A stretch of DNA of 64,000 nt from Erpobdella octoculata (taxonomy: Eukaryota > Annelida > Clitellata > Hirudinida > Erpobdellidae), in contig OZ022238.1 of NCBI GenBank assembly GCA_963978895.1, positions 25,436,082 through 25,500,081 on the forward strand. The letters are read 5' to 3'. Numbering within the stretch: the first letter of the stretch is position 1; the number at the start of each line of letters is the position of its first letter. Below, piece after piece: positions 48,145 through 58,566 of the stretch. The position numbers and the translations under genes are program-made. The notes under the pieces are model-generated. The model saw only the letters and a list, made by a program, of their open reading frames with translations, was not told the origin of the DNA and did no database searches.

Positions 48145-48180
48145 TGCGCAACTTACGAGCGCCATTGGATGCGTTGTTAA
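48145..48180 (+). pseudogene. Gypsy pol fragment
   Basis: ATGCGCAACTTACGAGCGCC, ATTGGATGCGTTGTTAAA encodes MRNLRAPLDALLN, identical in protein to the RT/RNase H junction at 23320-23361. A second copy of the same Gypsy family was therefore once here. Confidence 0.7.
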
Positions 48181-48359
48181 ATAGAATCTACAGTTAACTG
48201 TAACTTTAACTTAAAAATAAATGAGTGTAATAGTAACTGAAAAATGTTTGTGGAAAAATAACTTTAACTGAAACTGAAAAATGTTGTAACTTTAACTGTA
48301 ACTGTAACTGAAAAGTTGTAACTGAAATATCACTGGTGCAGGCTCGCTATCTTGAAAAA

Positions 48360-49500
48360 TAACCGCAGGCAACTTTCGTTCACTGCAGCAACCACTGCGT
48401 GAATCTGGCCACGCAAGAATGCTGTAAGCAAATTCTTCTTTGTGACACTCTACAATATACCCAAGCACAAGTGTGCTGTTTTCTTCAAAGAATCCCGAGT
48501 GCGAAAAACAATTTTGAGCAACGTGCTGGCAGAACTCAATGAGAGTGAGGAGATGGAAAATTCAACTGAATTTGGATCAAAGAGTTCTTTTTTCCACGCT
48601 AAGAAGTATTTGCCCCACAATATGGACAGAAATTGATATATAATTATCATGCCACAATCATTGCTCTGTATGAAGATGCTGAGACAGTGCATGGAGAAAG
48701 CGCAACGAAAGCCAGAAAACTCTATGATCAACTTGAGGAAAGGGAGCACATAACTCGGAATGTTGCAAAAAACCAGTGGCTGGAACACGAGTTGCTTTTA
48801 AAGAAATTATGAAGAGATTCTTGACTCTACGTAAAGACGATATTAGCTATAGGCTTTGAGTGCATACTCAGGAAAAATATGCTGAATAAGCAACCTTGCC
48901 GCCCAAGAAGCTTCAGCACACTGACACGCCGGCAAAGCCTCATGAATTCACTCCTGAGAAAAATTAAAAAAATTTACTTTAAAGCCATCGACTCGGTGGT
49001 CTCTGAATTAGAGCACCGCTTTGATCAAAGCGAACACAGTAGAGTGACGATCTTAGAAAAACTAACTACTTCTAAACTCACTAGATTCAGTAGAAGCCGA
49101 AATCTCACTTGGCCGCCCTGATTATGTAGTGTGCCCTAAAGTGTATACAGAATTTGACAGACGTCATCTAGATTTACAACTGCGCATGGTAAGCGGAATA
49201 AAAGCTTTTCCCAGCTGATGAAGCTTACAAAGCGTTGCATTTTAATTTGCGGATCTACCAGAACAAACTCGAGGACTTTTTGGGGAAGTCGATCGTCTTC
49301 TAAGGATTCTATTGGTCATACCAACCTCAAAAACCACCTCAGGGCAAAGTTTTCTACTTTGCGTCCCCTTAAGACATGGCTGAGAACAACGATGACGCAA
49401 AATCGTTTGAACAATTGCGAGCTGTTGCATGTGCACCAGGAAATGATTGACGCAGTCGAGTTGGGCTTACATTGCTGCCAGTTTGTCTGAATATCGCATT
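48360..49500 (+). pseudogene. Decayed hAT/ZMYM-type transposase
   Basis: Plus-strand pieces in changing frames: ALYEDAETVHGESATKARKL (about 48661-48720), then KIYFKAIDSVVSELEHRFDQ (48970-49030) and KALHFNLRIYQNKLEDFLG. The YF.AID.VV.ELE.RFDQ segment is typical of DUF4371 hAT proteins. Many stops; ends and duplications not identified. Confidence 0.65.
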
Positions 49501-49654
49501 TCATTTCGAAAAATTCAATTTGAATTGGGGAATTATCGCTGTTGCTAGAAAATATTCTTCATTTTCCAAAACAGGATCAAATCGTTTCTCTATACCATTT
49601 GGTAGTGCTTGTAAAAGAGGCTTGATGGTTTTATCTGAACAGGATGACGTTCAA

Positions 49655-50015
49655 GTGCCTTAACGGGTTGGCCCCCACATACCTCACATCAAATATTCAG
49701 CGAGTGAAGGACATTCCGGCTCGAAGAAGACTACGATCGTCATCATCGTCTTAACTTCTAGTGCCGGCAGGGAAGCTCAAGAGCGCCGGCGACAGATCGT
49801 TTGCGGTTGCTGGCCCAAGACTATGGAACTGTCTTCCTCCGCAGCGACAGTTGAAAGCTTTAGAAAAAAACTGAAATCGCATTTGTTCAGTGGCCTTGAA
49901 GTCCTTTGGGATTTACGCCACTCTAAATATTGTCAAACATTATTATTATTATTGCCAACTTTTAGCATCGTATATTTATGTACAAATGTGATTCAAATAA
50001 AAGTTGATGAGTAAT
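49655..50015 (+). pseudogene. LINE C-terminal fragment
   Basis: Reads LNGLAPTYLTSNIQ, ARRRLRSSSS, GDRSFAVAGPRLWNCLPP, then LKAFRKKLKSHLFSGLEVLW and a (TTA)n run. This is the standard C-terminus of L2-group LINEs (GDRSFxVAGPRLWNxLP). The upstream RT is missing, so it is strongly 5'-truncated. Confidence 0.85.
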
Positions 50016-50163
50016 TATTGAAGAAATGCATTTTATTAACACATGCAAGTTACACACTTAAGTTACTATCTGTGATTACAATATAAAAAAGTTCGTTATA
50101 GAAATTTGTCCCCCTCCACTTTTTAAAACGATGCGACACGCCTGATTCGTTGGTAATGTTTAT

Positions 50164-50631
50164 TTGTTATTATTTTGTCTAGCTGGGAAGATCAACACCA
50201 AATTGCATTGCAAAATCCTAATACCTAATCTTTCAAACGCTACAGCGTTAAGCACGACTAGAGCGATCTTGATGAAATTTGGCAAAGAGGTAGTTCTCAT
50301 ACAGGGGAAGAAAGTTAAGAAGATCTGGACTCCCTACTCCGATCCCCCGGCTCAGGGGGCCAAAAAACCTTACAAGGCCAAAAGTGCCTATGTACGACCA
50401 ACAAAGGTAATTGCGTAATAAAATTCAAATCTAGTTTACATGACAACTTTTGAAGGCTTCAAGCAACTTTTAGCAAATCTAGTTTACGTTTTATGGGCTA
50501 AAAAAAGTTAGGAATGAATGGAAAAGACAAAATGAGCGCGACGAGAGAGCGAGCTGGGAAAGAAACGGGAGCAAGAGAAAAACGATAACAAAATCTCAAA
50601 AACCCCGAGCAACGCCGGGTAAACCCGCTAG
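50164..50631 (+). mobile_element. Helitron-like element, 3' end at 50631
   Basis: AAAAACCCCGAGCAACGCCG, GGTAAACCCG and CTAG (50628-50631) before T, with an upstream GGGAAAGAAACGGGAGC-type purine-rich tract. The frame at 50164-50418 (KINTKLHCKILIPNLSNATA...) belongs to the same dispersed element. ATCTTGATGAAATTTGGCA within it is widely repeated in such elements. Confidence 0.55.
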
Positions 50632-50639
50632 TAAATATA

Positions 50640-51286
50640 TATACTATTACGGTTATTTTAACATGCCACGAATTATATATTTTTTAAAACATTTAACACC
50701 ACAACGCTATTGCTTGATCAAAAAAAATAAATAATTTCTTGCAACAGAAAAACTTTTCCACTACTTGATAAAAAAAATCTTAATGATCAGCACAAACGAT
50801 TCTGACCAGGAAGACAATCAAGAAGACTTGAACTCAACATCTAACAATTATCAAACAAGACTATTAAGCCATACAAATAACAGTACATGAGATATCCTTC
50901 ACGAATGCTGCAAATAAAAACTATTATAAACATAGCAATTTTTCCACTGTTATCCAATCAGTTAGTTTTAAAGCAGTTTCCACTAAGTCCTTAAGCAAAA
51001 ACATAATTAAATCAATAACAAAAGATAATTCTGAAATGTTTAAAAAATAGTTTTAAATATTAACAATAGACATTAGAAGTTTTAGCTTCAATAAAGTGGC
51101 TCATTCTTCATCTGTGCACACAGATATCATCAAAGTTAGGAAACAGTCCAACATATATAATAAGTAATGAACCTTCACTCTATTTGTTTTTTACATGTTC
51201 AATCTTCTCTCTATTATTGTTTTCAAGAGCAAAATGAAGTGGAGTAAATTTGTTTAATGATGAGCAGGCACAACATTGCATGTTCT
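50640..51286. other. AT-rich non-coding; 3' flank of the sHSP gene
   Basis: No gene recognised. The 3' UTR of the sHSP gene should lie here (minus strand); AATAAA-like signals occur but none can be chosen with confidence. Confidence 0.4.
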
Positions 51287-51486
51287 TCAGTGACCATTCT
51301 CATCAGACATTACTTTTCCAAATATTTTGAGCAGTCCATCAGAAGTGACTCCGGCCTTGAGGGTGGTCCTGTCAATTTTCTTAGGAAGGTCAAACTCCCT
51401 CTCGATGAAAGCGTAAAGACGGCTCTTCGAATGCGCATCACTGCTTCTTGCCTCCCCAGAAATACTCAACACTTTGTTGTCTCTAA
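51287..51486 (-). CDS. Two-domain small heat-shock protein: last exon
   Basis: Begins after AATACAG at 51486 in phase 0 and ends with TGA at 51287-51289. It reads VRDNKVLSISGEARSSDAHS, KSRLYAFIEREFDLPKKIDR, then LKAGVTSDGLLKIFGKV. These are the second half of an alpha-crystallin domain: the beta-strand VxDNxLxIxGE, the FxREFxLPxxID strand and the conserved VxxxGxLxI element (A-x-x-x-n-G-v-L motif). It joins the upstream exon, which supplies the first strands of this domain, across a 126-base intron. Confidence 0.9.
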
Positions 51487-51612
51487 CCTGTATTAAAACA
51501 ATAAAAAAATATAATTCACACAATTTATTATCTTTGGATCACCAGAATCAATGCAATCTTTATACCTTATATGTGATACTATAAACACAACTGAAAAAAG
51601 CCAAGAGCAAAC

Positions 51613-52379
51613 CTTGACAACGATTTCACTAGGTTTGAAAAGGGTGCTGACTTCAACGACCATATTAAGATGCTCCTCACCATCAACATTAACCATTACT
51701 GGAAAATTTCGCTGCATCTCACCATCTTCATTAGGAGAAGTCTGGTGTGACTTGAGTTGCTGCGGTTTTTTCTTATTTGTCGACAATAAGTTGGCAGGTT
51801 CTGGCGAAGTCTGCACAGTTTGGTTTCCAGCTACATCCTTTGATGGCAAACTACTCACACTTGATGGAGTAGAATTGTTGGTCTGCTCTCCTCCACTGCA
51901 TATGGAAACACCAGAAGATTCTGATGAGACATTTTCTCCAGATACAGTCCCATCATTTTTCTCCTCTAATATTGGAGCATGAACAGACATTTTACCCTTC
52001 AGATAAAAACAGCCAGCCTCATCAGCATCGACATAGTTTGGTAAAGTTATGGATTTGAAAAATGCAGATTCTTTTCCATTATCAACCCTCGATCCAGTTA
52101 TCGTTAACAGGTGACCAACAACTCTAACATTCAAATCTTTAGGCAGAAAACCTCCTGTGTCAATTTCCATTTTTGCTACATTTCTTCCAGTCTTGGGACA
52201 GATGCCACGCACAAATTCCTCTGTTGTATTATTTATGGCAGTGGCTTCAGGGGCATCTGGTGCTGCTTCTGCTTGGGTTTTTTCTTCCAGAACAGCTTCA
52301 TCTGCTGATATCTTGCATGGTGGAGAGGAGCTGTTGATTTTAGAAGCTCTTTTTGTTCTGGCTCCTACTGTCTTTGAGG
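51613..52379 (-). CDS. Two-domain small heat-shock protein: main exon
   Basis: Starts after CACGCTATAG at 52379 (two bases of a split codon) and ends CAAG|GTTTGC at 51613. The first alpha-crystallin domain is FVRGICPKTGRNVAKMEIDT, GGFLPKDLNVRVVGHLLTIT, GSRVDNGKESAFFKSITLPN, then VDADEAGCFYLKGKMSVHAP. A linker of about 90 Ser/Thr/Asn-rich residues follows, then the start of the second domain (FPVMVNVDGEEHLNMVVEVS, TLFKPSEIVVK). sHSPs are ATP-independent chaperones. Two tandem domains in one chain are known from flatworms and a few other invertebrates. The first exon with the start codon was not identified; the open frame's first ATG lies upstream of the acceptor and is probably not used. Confidence 0.9.
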
Positions 52380-52624
52380 CTATAGCGTGAACGAAATAAC
52401 ATGAATTCATAGAATTCCTTAATACTTTTATAAAATTAGCTTTAGAACCTCAACATACATTTTAATTTTGTATATGTAATAAATAACATTGTATTTATTT
52501 ATAACATCTCAAATCTTCTCTAAAATTACATGCAATAATTGGTGCAAAGTAAATGTGCATGACTTGAATTTCCTTGCCCCTAGTATTTTTTACTCAAATA
52601 AACATGAAACTCTATAAACACACT

Positions 52625-52858
52625 GAAAGTGAAACAGAGCATTAGAAACATGCCAGCCAATACAAGCAGATGCTGAGCAATATCAAGAGTGCCCTTGCTT
52701 TATCACTGCAGCACCCACACAACGGTCGGTATCCACTTGCACAGGAACACATTCAGGTTATTCTCGATAGCAGAAACGGGAGCAATGGAAATGGGAACGA
52801 GAGAAAAATGATAGATAAACCTCTAAAAACCCCGGGCAACCCTGGGTACCCCGTCAGT
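52625..52858 (+). mobile_element. Helitron-like 3' end (degenerate)
   Basis: Purine-rich GGGAGCAATGGAAATGGGAA, then AAAAACCCCGGGCAACCCTG, GGTACCCCGTCAG. This is the same architecture as the ends at 13945 and 50631, with TCAG in place of CTAG. It lies just upstream of the sHSP gene. Confidence 0.45.
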
Positions 52859-52918
52859 TGCTTATAAAATTCCATTCTAATTATTACACGTAAACATTAA
52901 AACCACACATATATATAA

Positions 52919-53315
52919 AAATATTAAAAAAATCTTTTAAAATACCACATTTTTGTGAACTGAAAAGAAAAAAATAATTTTTCTCTTGGCTGTGTGAGAA
53001 ATGTCTTGATGGAGGCATGCATTAATTGTGGAAATTCTTACAACAAACAAGCCAAAAATTGTTAAAACTTAAAACGTGGGACGCCTTTCACTCAAACTAA
53101 CCATCTGCTATTTTTAAACAGGATAGAACGATTTTTTGAATATAAATGGCGCCCCACGTTTTAAGTTTTAAAAATGTATGGCTTGTTTGTTGAACGAATG
53201 TCCACAATTAATTCATGCCTCCATCACAACATTTCTCACACAGCCAAGAGAAAAATTATTTTCTTTTTTTCAGTTCGCAAAAACGTGGTATTTTAAAAGG
53301 TTTTTTTAATATTTT
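52919..53315. repeat. Long inverted repeat (foldback MITE), about 165-bp arms
   Basis: Left arm 52919-53087 and right arm 53150-53315 are near-perfect reverse complements. Examples are CTTTTAAAATACCAC against GTGGTATTTTAAAAGG, and TTAAAACTTAAAACGTGGG against CCCACGTTTTAAGTTTTAA. The loop is about 62 bases. No coding capacity. If transcribed it would form a long hairpin RNA. Confidence 0.9.
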
Positions 53316-53536
53316 ATTTTCTTCTTTTAAGTGCATTACAAAAACGTTATATATAAATATATATATATATGTATATATATATATAATGTCTTTGGGCGAT
53401 AATAGTATGTAAACAGATCTTTCTTTCTCTGACGATAAAACTGCAATTAATCTTGTTTTAAATACTTTGCTACGATAAATAGTGGTTTAATCTGTTTTCT
53501 AGTTTTAGACATCACGTTTATAATTGTTTACTAAAC

Positions 53537-54200
53537 ATGGCGAAGTCACTGACAGCGAACTCTCTCGAACTCATTTTAAGTTCGGTCACGAAACAAGCAA
53601 ACGAAAACTCAAATTTACTAATGAAGCAACTAAACGATCACATGAGTAAAATGATGGAGACATTTTCAAATATGATGCAAATATTGGTCTCTCAAATCAG
53701 CAAAACCATGTCTGAAACCCTCAACGAGATGATGAAAGTCATCATGACCAGACTTGAGGCGCTCAAGCGAGCTATTCCAGCCAGCCCTCCAAGCATGGAT
53801 TTATCATCTATCAAAAACATCATGTGGGATATTGAGAAAGAAAAACTTGAGAAAACCAAACATTCCAAAAACGTCATAATCTCAGTCTTCAATTAACGAT
53901 GATAGGCTCATTCAAGATTTCATTGAGCAAAACCTCACCATCAAACCTGCTGTCGTCAACGTTCGCCGACATGGAAAAGAACCTGCAAATACCAGACTCT
54001 GTGTTACTCTAACAAATTCTGAAGCAGTATCTGATCTAATTTCCTCGTCTCGGGTCCTCCGACTGTCGACCGATCCTTCTATCAGGAAAGTGTTTATAAA
54101 TCATGATCTAACTCCTAGAGAGGCCAGGAAACAGGGAAGCCTTCTTCAGTTCTGGTCCAATCCAACACTGGAGGGTCTGGGCACTTACAATCATTAGAAG
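53537..54200 (+). pseudogene. CR1-like LINE: ORF1 protein
   Basis: MAKSLTANSLELILSSVTKQ followed by a helical, Met/Gln-rich coiled-coil (MSKMMETFSNMMQILVSQIS) and ENVIISVF-like. After a frameshift at about 53895 come DDRLIQDFIEQNLTIKPAVV, NVRRHGKEPANTRLCVTL, RKVFINHDLTPREARK. This is the coiled-coil plus RRM-like nucleic-acid-binding ORF1 of CR1-group LINEs. Confidence 0.85.
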
Positions 54201-54960
54201 TATTGTAAATAAAGGAGAAGAATTTGTTTTATTTTTAGAAACTCATGATTTAGAGATTTTTGCTTTAACCGAAACTTGGTTGAATAACGAACCGGACGGC
54301 CTATTTCTTTCTAAAGAATACCAAGCTTTTCATTATGACAGGGGATCTCGTGGTGGTGGTGTGGTTCTGATTTCTAAGAAAAGAGTCAAAGTTAGACAGA
54401 TCTCAATTCCTCCTGAATATAACCATATAGAAATTGTTTGTGTTGATATTTACACTGATAGCTCAATATGCAGAGTTATAATTTACTACAGACCAGGAGG
54501 ATTTAATTCTGAATCTGTGGATTACACTCTCAAGAGCATCCAGTGTCTCACCCACTTATGCAATGATACAAAGTTAGTATGCATTATGGGTAACTTCAAT
54601 TTTCCTGAAATGAACTGGAAAAACTATTCTCATCCCAATAACAAGGTTTATGATTTATTTACTAGTTTTATAGATGAAATGGGACTACATCAATATGTTG
54701 AATCTCCAACTCGTCAATCAAATATACTTGATCTGCTTCTCTCGAACGATGCTTGCTTTATATCATAGATTCAAATGATGCCCCCAATTGCTCAAAGCGA
54801 CCACAACACTTTAGTGTTCAAACCCAACCTTCCCAGACATCCAACTATGCTCCATTGCCAAAATTATCAACACCTAACCAAATCCTCCTATAGAAACCTA
54901 AATAACTATTTTTGTGAAAACAGATGGGATGACCTGTTTCAATACTGCTTCTCGGTTGAT
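54201..54960 (+). pseudogene. CR1-like LINE: endonuclease
   Basis: LETHDLEIFALTETWLNNEP (catalytic TETW), FHYDRGSRGGGVVLISKK, VCIMGNFNFPEMNW (GDFN position, here GNFN) and NILDLLLSN lie in one frame. After a stop/frameshift near 54768 comes IAQSDHNTLVFKPNLP (SDH motif). The N-terminal part has stops. GNFN instead of GDFN replaces a metal-binding Asp. Confidence 0.9.
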
Positions 54961-55059
54961 GACTGCTGAAAACATTTTCTCAACATTGTTACCAATGCTA
55001 TCCAGAGTGTTTTGCTCCAGGACTAGACCAACCTATCAGAACCACAAAAGTAAAAAAGT

Positions 55060-55690
55060 AATCATACCCTACATTCATCGTTCAAGCTCAGAAACTTAAG
55101 CTGCAGGCCTTCCACAAATGGCATTCAAATGGGAGGATCGAAAGCAAAAATATCTACAGGCAATTTTCAAGAGACCTCAGGAGGTCTCTTAAAAGACTAC
55201 CATAAATCACAGGAAAGTTTACTTGTCTCAGCTGGGGATGCTGATCGTTTCTATCAATTTGTCAACAGAAAGTTATCGACACATAATCCAATACAGGAGA
55301 TTAAAAGTCAGGATGGAACATTCACCTCTGATCCAACTGAGATTGCTAACATTTTCAACAATTATTTTTGCAGTATATTTACGGTCGATGATGTCTCAAA
55401 TTTTATATAGCCTGCTCGAACCAACAATAAACTTGAAAAAATCATTTTTACTCCTGATCGTATTTATCAAACACTTCAAAATCTCAAACCTTCTTCATCA
55501 TCTGGACCTGATGGTATTTCAAATAGCCTACACAGAAATTGTGCTGCTGGACTTTCCTTACCACTCTGCCATATTTTCAACTTCTCTTTCTATACGCATG
55601 AAATACCCCTTGATTGGAGATCAGCTTATATTGCTCCAATTCACAAAAAAGGTTCTACATCCGATCCAGGGAATTACAGATTACAGAAGT
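55060..55690 (+). pseudogene. CR1-like LINE: linker and start of RT
   Basis: Linker with FYQFVNRKLSTHNPIQEIKS and EIANIFNNYFCSIFTVDD (FNxxFxSVFTxDD pattern). After a frameshift come PSSSSGPDGISNSL-like and SAYIAPIHKKGSTSDPGNYR. The reading ends abruptly at NYR (about 55680), where the next RT segment appears on the opposite strand. Confidence 0.85.
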
Positions 55691-55998
55691 TTTGTCAGTA
55701 ATTTAGGGTGGGGCACTGAATCAAAAGCTTTTTTGAAGTCGAAGTATATAATATCAGTACCCTGATGGTCTTGCTTTGAGATTGACCAATCATTGGTACA
55801 CTCAATCAGATTTGAACATGTAGACCTTGAATTCAGAAGACCGTGTTGACTGGGAGACATGAGGTTGTTTGTCTGAAGGTAATTGAGGATGTCTTTATTG
55901 ATTTTCTGCTCCATTGCACGACAACAGGAAGATGTTAGGGATATTGGTCTGTAATTCCCTGGATCGGACGTAGCACCTTTTTGGAACTCAACACTTCT
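55685..55998 (-). pseudogene. Inverted RT fragment of a related LINE
   Basis: Minus strand: GATSDPGNYRPISLTSSCCR, AMEQKINKDILNYLQTNNLM, SPSQHGLLNSRSTCSNLIEC, then FDFKKAFDSVPHPKLLTKLL. It overlaps the plus-strand copy only in SDPGNYR and differs slightly from it, so the two meet head to head. Confidence 0.9.
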
Positions 55999-56926
55999 GA
56001 TGATTGAGAGATTGATTGATAGCAAAGATGCTATACTGGCTACACTGTCGCAACCTGGTCATAAACACTCCCTTACATTGCCGACAGCAAGTGAATGGGA
56101 AAAACTGCACTTTATTAAGAAACTTCTCGATCCATGTCGTTACACAACAGAAATATTAGGTGGAGAAGAATATGTATCATGTTCAATGGTGTTACCTGCA
56201 ATGTGTCACCTTTCTCGTGAATTGTGCACTCCAGAGGATGATCCGGCATATGCAACTCGTTTTAAAGAAAAACTCAACTCAGAACTTAAACAGTGAAAAA
56301 GAAAATTTAAGCATCCAGTGGTTAAGAATAGCAACATCACTAGACCCTTGCTTTAAGAATCTGAAATGTCTTTCGAGAGATGAGAGGGAACGAACCTGGC
56401 AGGATCTAAAGGAACATGGAGAAGAGGTCGAGATTCTACAACCTCCAACAAAGCGGTTACGAACCTATGAAGCATCACATTCCGAAAAAATCAGTTCAAA
56501 TTTCATTGTTCAAAGATATAAAGCAGAACCTGAAAATGATCTAAATAATTATCTGCTTGAATGGTGGCAACGACACGAAAAAGAATTCCCGACTCTAGCA
56601 AAGTTGGCAAAGAAATATTTGTTGTCGCCTGCAAGTACAGTTCCATGTGAACGTTTGTTCAGTGTGTCTGGTAACATAGTGAACAAGATATGAGCATCAC
56701 TTGATCCATCTAATGTGAAAAAACTTGTTTGTTTGAGCAATAGGCTTAAACTAGATTTGGAACTATAACATATGTAGCTATAAACAAGGTTAAACTTAAA
56801 ATATATGCTATATAAAAAAGTACTGAGTTTGTGAAATAAAAATGTTCAATAAAAAATGCGATTAAAATCACGATTAACTTTTAATTAAAATGTTTAATTA
56901 TAAATTGTAATCGTAGAGCAGCTCTA
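55990..56926 (+). pseudogene. hAT transposase C-terminal half (ZBED-type) and right end
   Basis: SEWEKLHFIKKLLDPCRYTT, EILGGEEYVSCSMVLPAMCH, then SIQWLRIATSLDPCFKNLKC. It continues NNYLLEWWQRHEKEFPTLAK, LAKKYLLSPASTVPCERLFS, VSGNIVNKI, stop (TGA replacing an Arg codon of the usual KRxxL), DPSNVKKLVCLSNRL. This is the hAT dimerisation region of ZBED-type elements. A frameshift lies near 56290. The right end appears to be AGAGCAGCTCTA at about 56926 (TAGAGCTGCTCT on the other strand), a typical hAT terminus. The left half is missing. Confidence 0.85.
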
Positions 56927-57016
56927 ATATATATATATATTACATGGATAAAATAATGCAACATGTTTCCTTAATTTAAAATTTTTAATCAATACCTGGA
57001 GAGACACCATCTTTGT

Positions 57017-57027
57017 TCAGGTCAGAT
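57017..57027 (-). CDS. THAP gene: putative terminal exon
   Basis: After CTGTTGCAG, the split codon G|AT and CTG ACC TGA give DLT and stop. The preceding exon leaves one base, so the phase fits. A read-through in another frame (SDLNKDGVSP, with a GTATTG donor) would need a different phase. The terminal-exon call is therefore tentative. Confidence 0.4.
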
Positions 57028-57482
57028 CTGCAACAGATTAAACATGCATAAACTTTCTTTTAAGCAATTATAGTAATTAAATTTTAGGGTAAAATACATA
57101 ATTGTGTAATAAAATACTATTTATTATGTTATAAATAAATTTGTATATGATATAAAATACTCTCTAAACTTCTTAATAAACATAATTATAGTCTCATATC
57201 ATGTAAAATAATTGTGCAGCATAAACAAACTTTGGAAAGAGAACAATATTTGGGAGAGGGAGGTACTGAGTGAGAAAGTTGAAGAAACCAAGGGCGTTAA
57301 AAAAGATGGTACTTATTATGTGGCTGTTCAAGCTGACTGTCGTGTTGTTGAATGGACACATGTGACGACCTGTGTACAGGAAGTAAACAACAAAAAATCG
57401 AAATTACTAAATATAAAATTGTAAAACTTTAAACTAAATTAAGTAAATTAAAAACAAGTAACTTAACAAGCAAGGAACTGAC

Positions 57483-57584
57483 CTAAAAAAGGTTTGATAC
57501 TGTTAATGGCATCATCACCAATGTCGATTGTTCTCAGAGCTTCCTTCAACAAATCACCGAGAGTAATGAATTGTCGCCCATCAT
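57483..57584 (-). CDS. THAP gene: exon 7
   Basis: 102 bases between TTAAAAG and GTCAGT; enters in phase 1 and leaves in phase 1. It reads DDGRQFITLGDLLKEALRTI, DIGDDAINSIKPFL. The end INSIKPFL resembles the end of exon 2 (FRVLQPFL), and both exons finish at the same phase, hinting at an internal module duplication. No domain family recognised. Confidence 0.7.
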
Positions 57585-57776
57585 CTTTTAAATTGAAATA
57601 TAAACATTATCAGGTTTTCTGGATTATTATTCAGAAAATTGCATCATCAATAAGCATAAAATCATATTCTGAACCTGAATTATTGCCAACATATGCATTG
57701 TATACATTATAAATCACTGGGAACTCAGTTCCCAGCGAAAATTAATAAAAATTGCCACAAAGTAAGAGTTACTAAC

Positions 57777-57805
57777 CATCATCATTAAGAGTTTCAAACA
57801 AGAAC
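57777..57805 (-). CDS. THAP gene: 29-base microexon 6
   Basis: GTTCTTGTTTGAAACTCTTA, ATGATGATG lies between TTCCAG and GTTAGT. It reads FLFETLNDD with the split codons of its neighbours. Its phase (2 in, 1 out) fits exons 5 and 7 exactly, the main support for such a short exon. Confidence 0.6.
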
Positions 57806-57976
57806 CTGGAATTTTAACGTATTTAATTCGATATGAAAACCATGTTTTAAACATAACTTACAATTAAAAAAAGCAGCATGAACTTTAGTGATTATTACTA
57901 AAACATTATAATCCTCATTATAAGTTCTTAACAGCAAAATTTTAAATATAAATTTTCCAAATTCATTGACACTAAC

Positions 57977-58127
57977 TCAATTCGGGGAAATGGCAGGCAA
58001 GTAAGGAGTTTCTTGTAAAAATTTGGATTGTTGAGAAATATGATTTTTGAAAACTCATAAACTTTATTTTTCAGCTCAACCTGGTCCTTCTCCACATAAA
58101 CCAATATGTCAGACATAGGAAAATCTG
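57977..58127 (-). CDS. THAP gene: exon 5
   Basis: 151 bases between CATCCCAG and GTTAGT. It reads DFPMSDILVYVEKDQVELKN, KVYEFSKIIFLNNPNFYKKL, LTCLPFPRIE. Amphipathic helices are likely; no family recognised. Phases 1 in, 2 out. Confidence 0.75.
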
Positions 58128-58343
58128 CTGGGATGTAAATAATTTACAATAAGAACAAAATTATTATTATCCTTCTTACTACCATGTATTCCTCATTAAT
58201 TACAGCCCTGTTATTACTGATACAAGTCCCAAATTCATTACAGCCTCATTATTATTGATTTGTGTCCAAAATTCATTAGTCTTATTATTATTGCCATGTG
58301 TCTCAAATTCATTAATACTAGAAATTCTCATTTTATTGCTCAG

Positions 58344-58566
58344 GGCGCTGGTAGTTATGTGGTAAAGCATTCACTTGCCGGCCTAAGGTCGACGGTTAGA
58401 ATCTCACTGGCATCTGCAGTGTCCAATGGATGGTGTGTGGATGCAGGGACCTTGAAAATCTAGTTAATCAGGAGACATTTTGGCGTGGTGCCCTCAAGTA
58501 GCTCTCTTAAGCGAGGAGTTTACTCACATTGCTCAGGCTGAGTGTCTCGCAGGGTTAACTAACTCC
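58344..58566 (+). mobile_element. tRNA-type SINE in THAP gene intron
   Basis: GGCGCTGGTAGTTATGTGGT, AAAGCATTCAC fits a degenerate A box. GACGGTTAGAATCTCAC fits a B box (GGTTCRANNCC) 35-40 bases downstream. A non-tRNA body ends near CTAACCTTAAACAAG, where a dispersed repeat shared with 38444 begins. Confidence 0.65.

Larger units (their letters stand above)
43982..48335. mobile_element. Element with 155-bp inverted termini of CAGTTA repeats
   Basis: 43982-44136 and 48181-48335 are near-exact reverse complements, starting CAGTGATATTTCAGTTACAA and full of CAGTTACAGTTAAAGTTAC blocks. This terminus type (CAGTG...CAGTTA) resembles the hAT MITE at 3423. The 8-base flanks (CTGGGAAG, GTGCAGGC) do not match, so the ends may have recombined or be from different copies. 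Inside are a small unknown frame (44178-44390), a complete nested hAT (44505-47671), an LTR-like block and a Gypsy pol fragment. Confidence 0.75.

Noticed and set aside
57212..57424. Plus-strand frame with Lys/Glu-rich sequence (WEREVLSEKVEETKGVKKDG)
   Set aside because: It looks faintly coding but has no recognised domain and no clear splice partners. It lies in an intron of the minus-strand THAP gene, so I did not call it.
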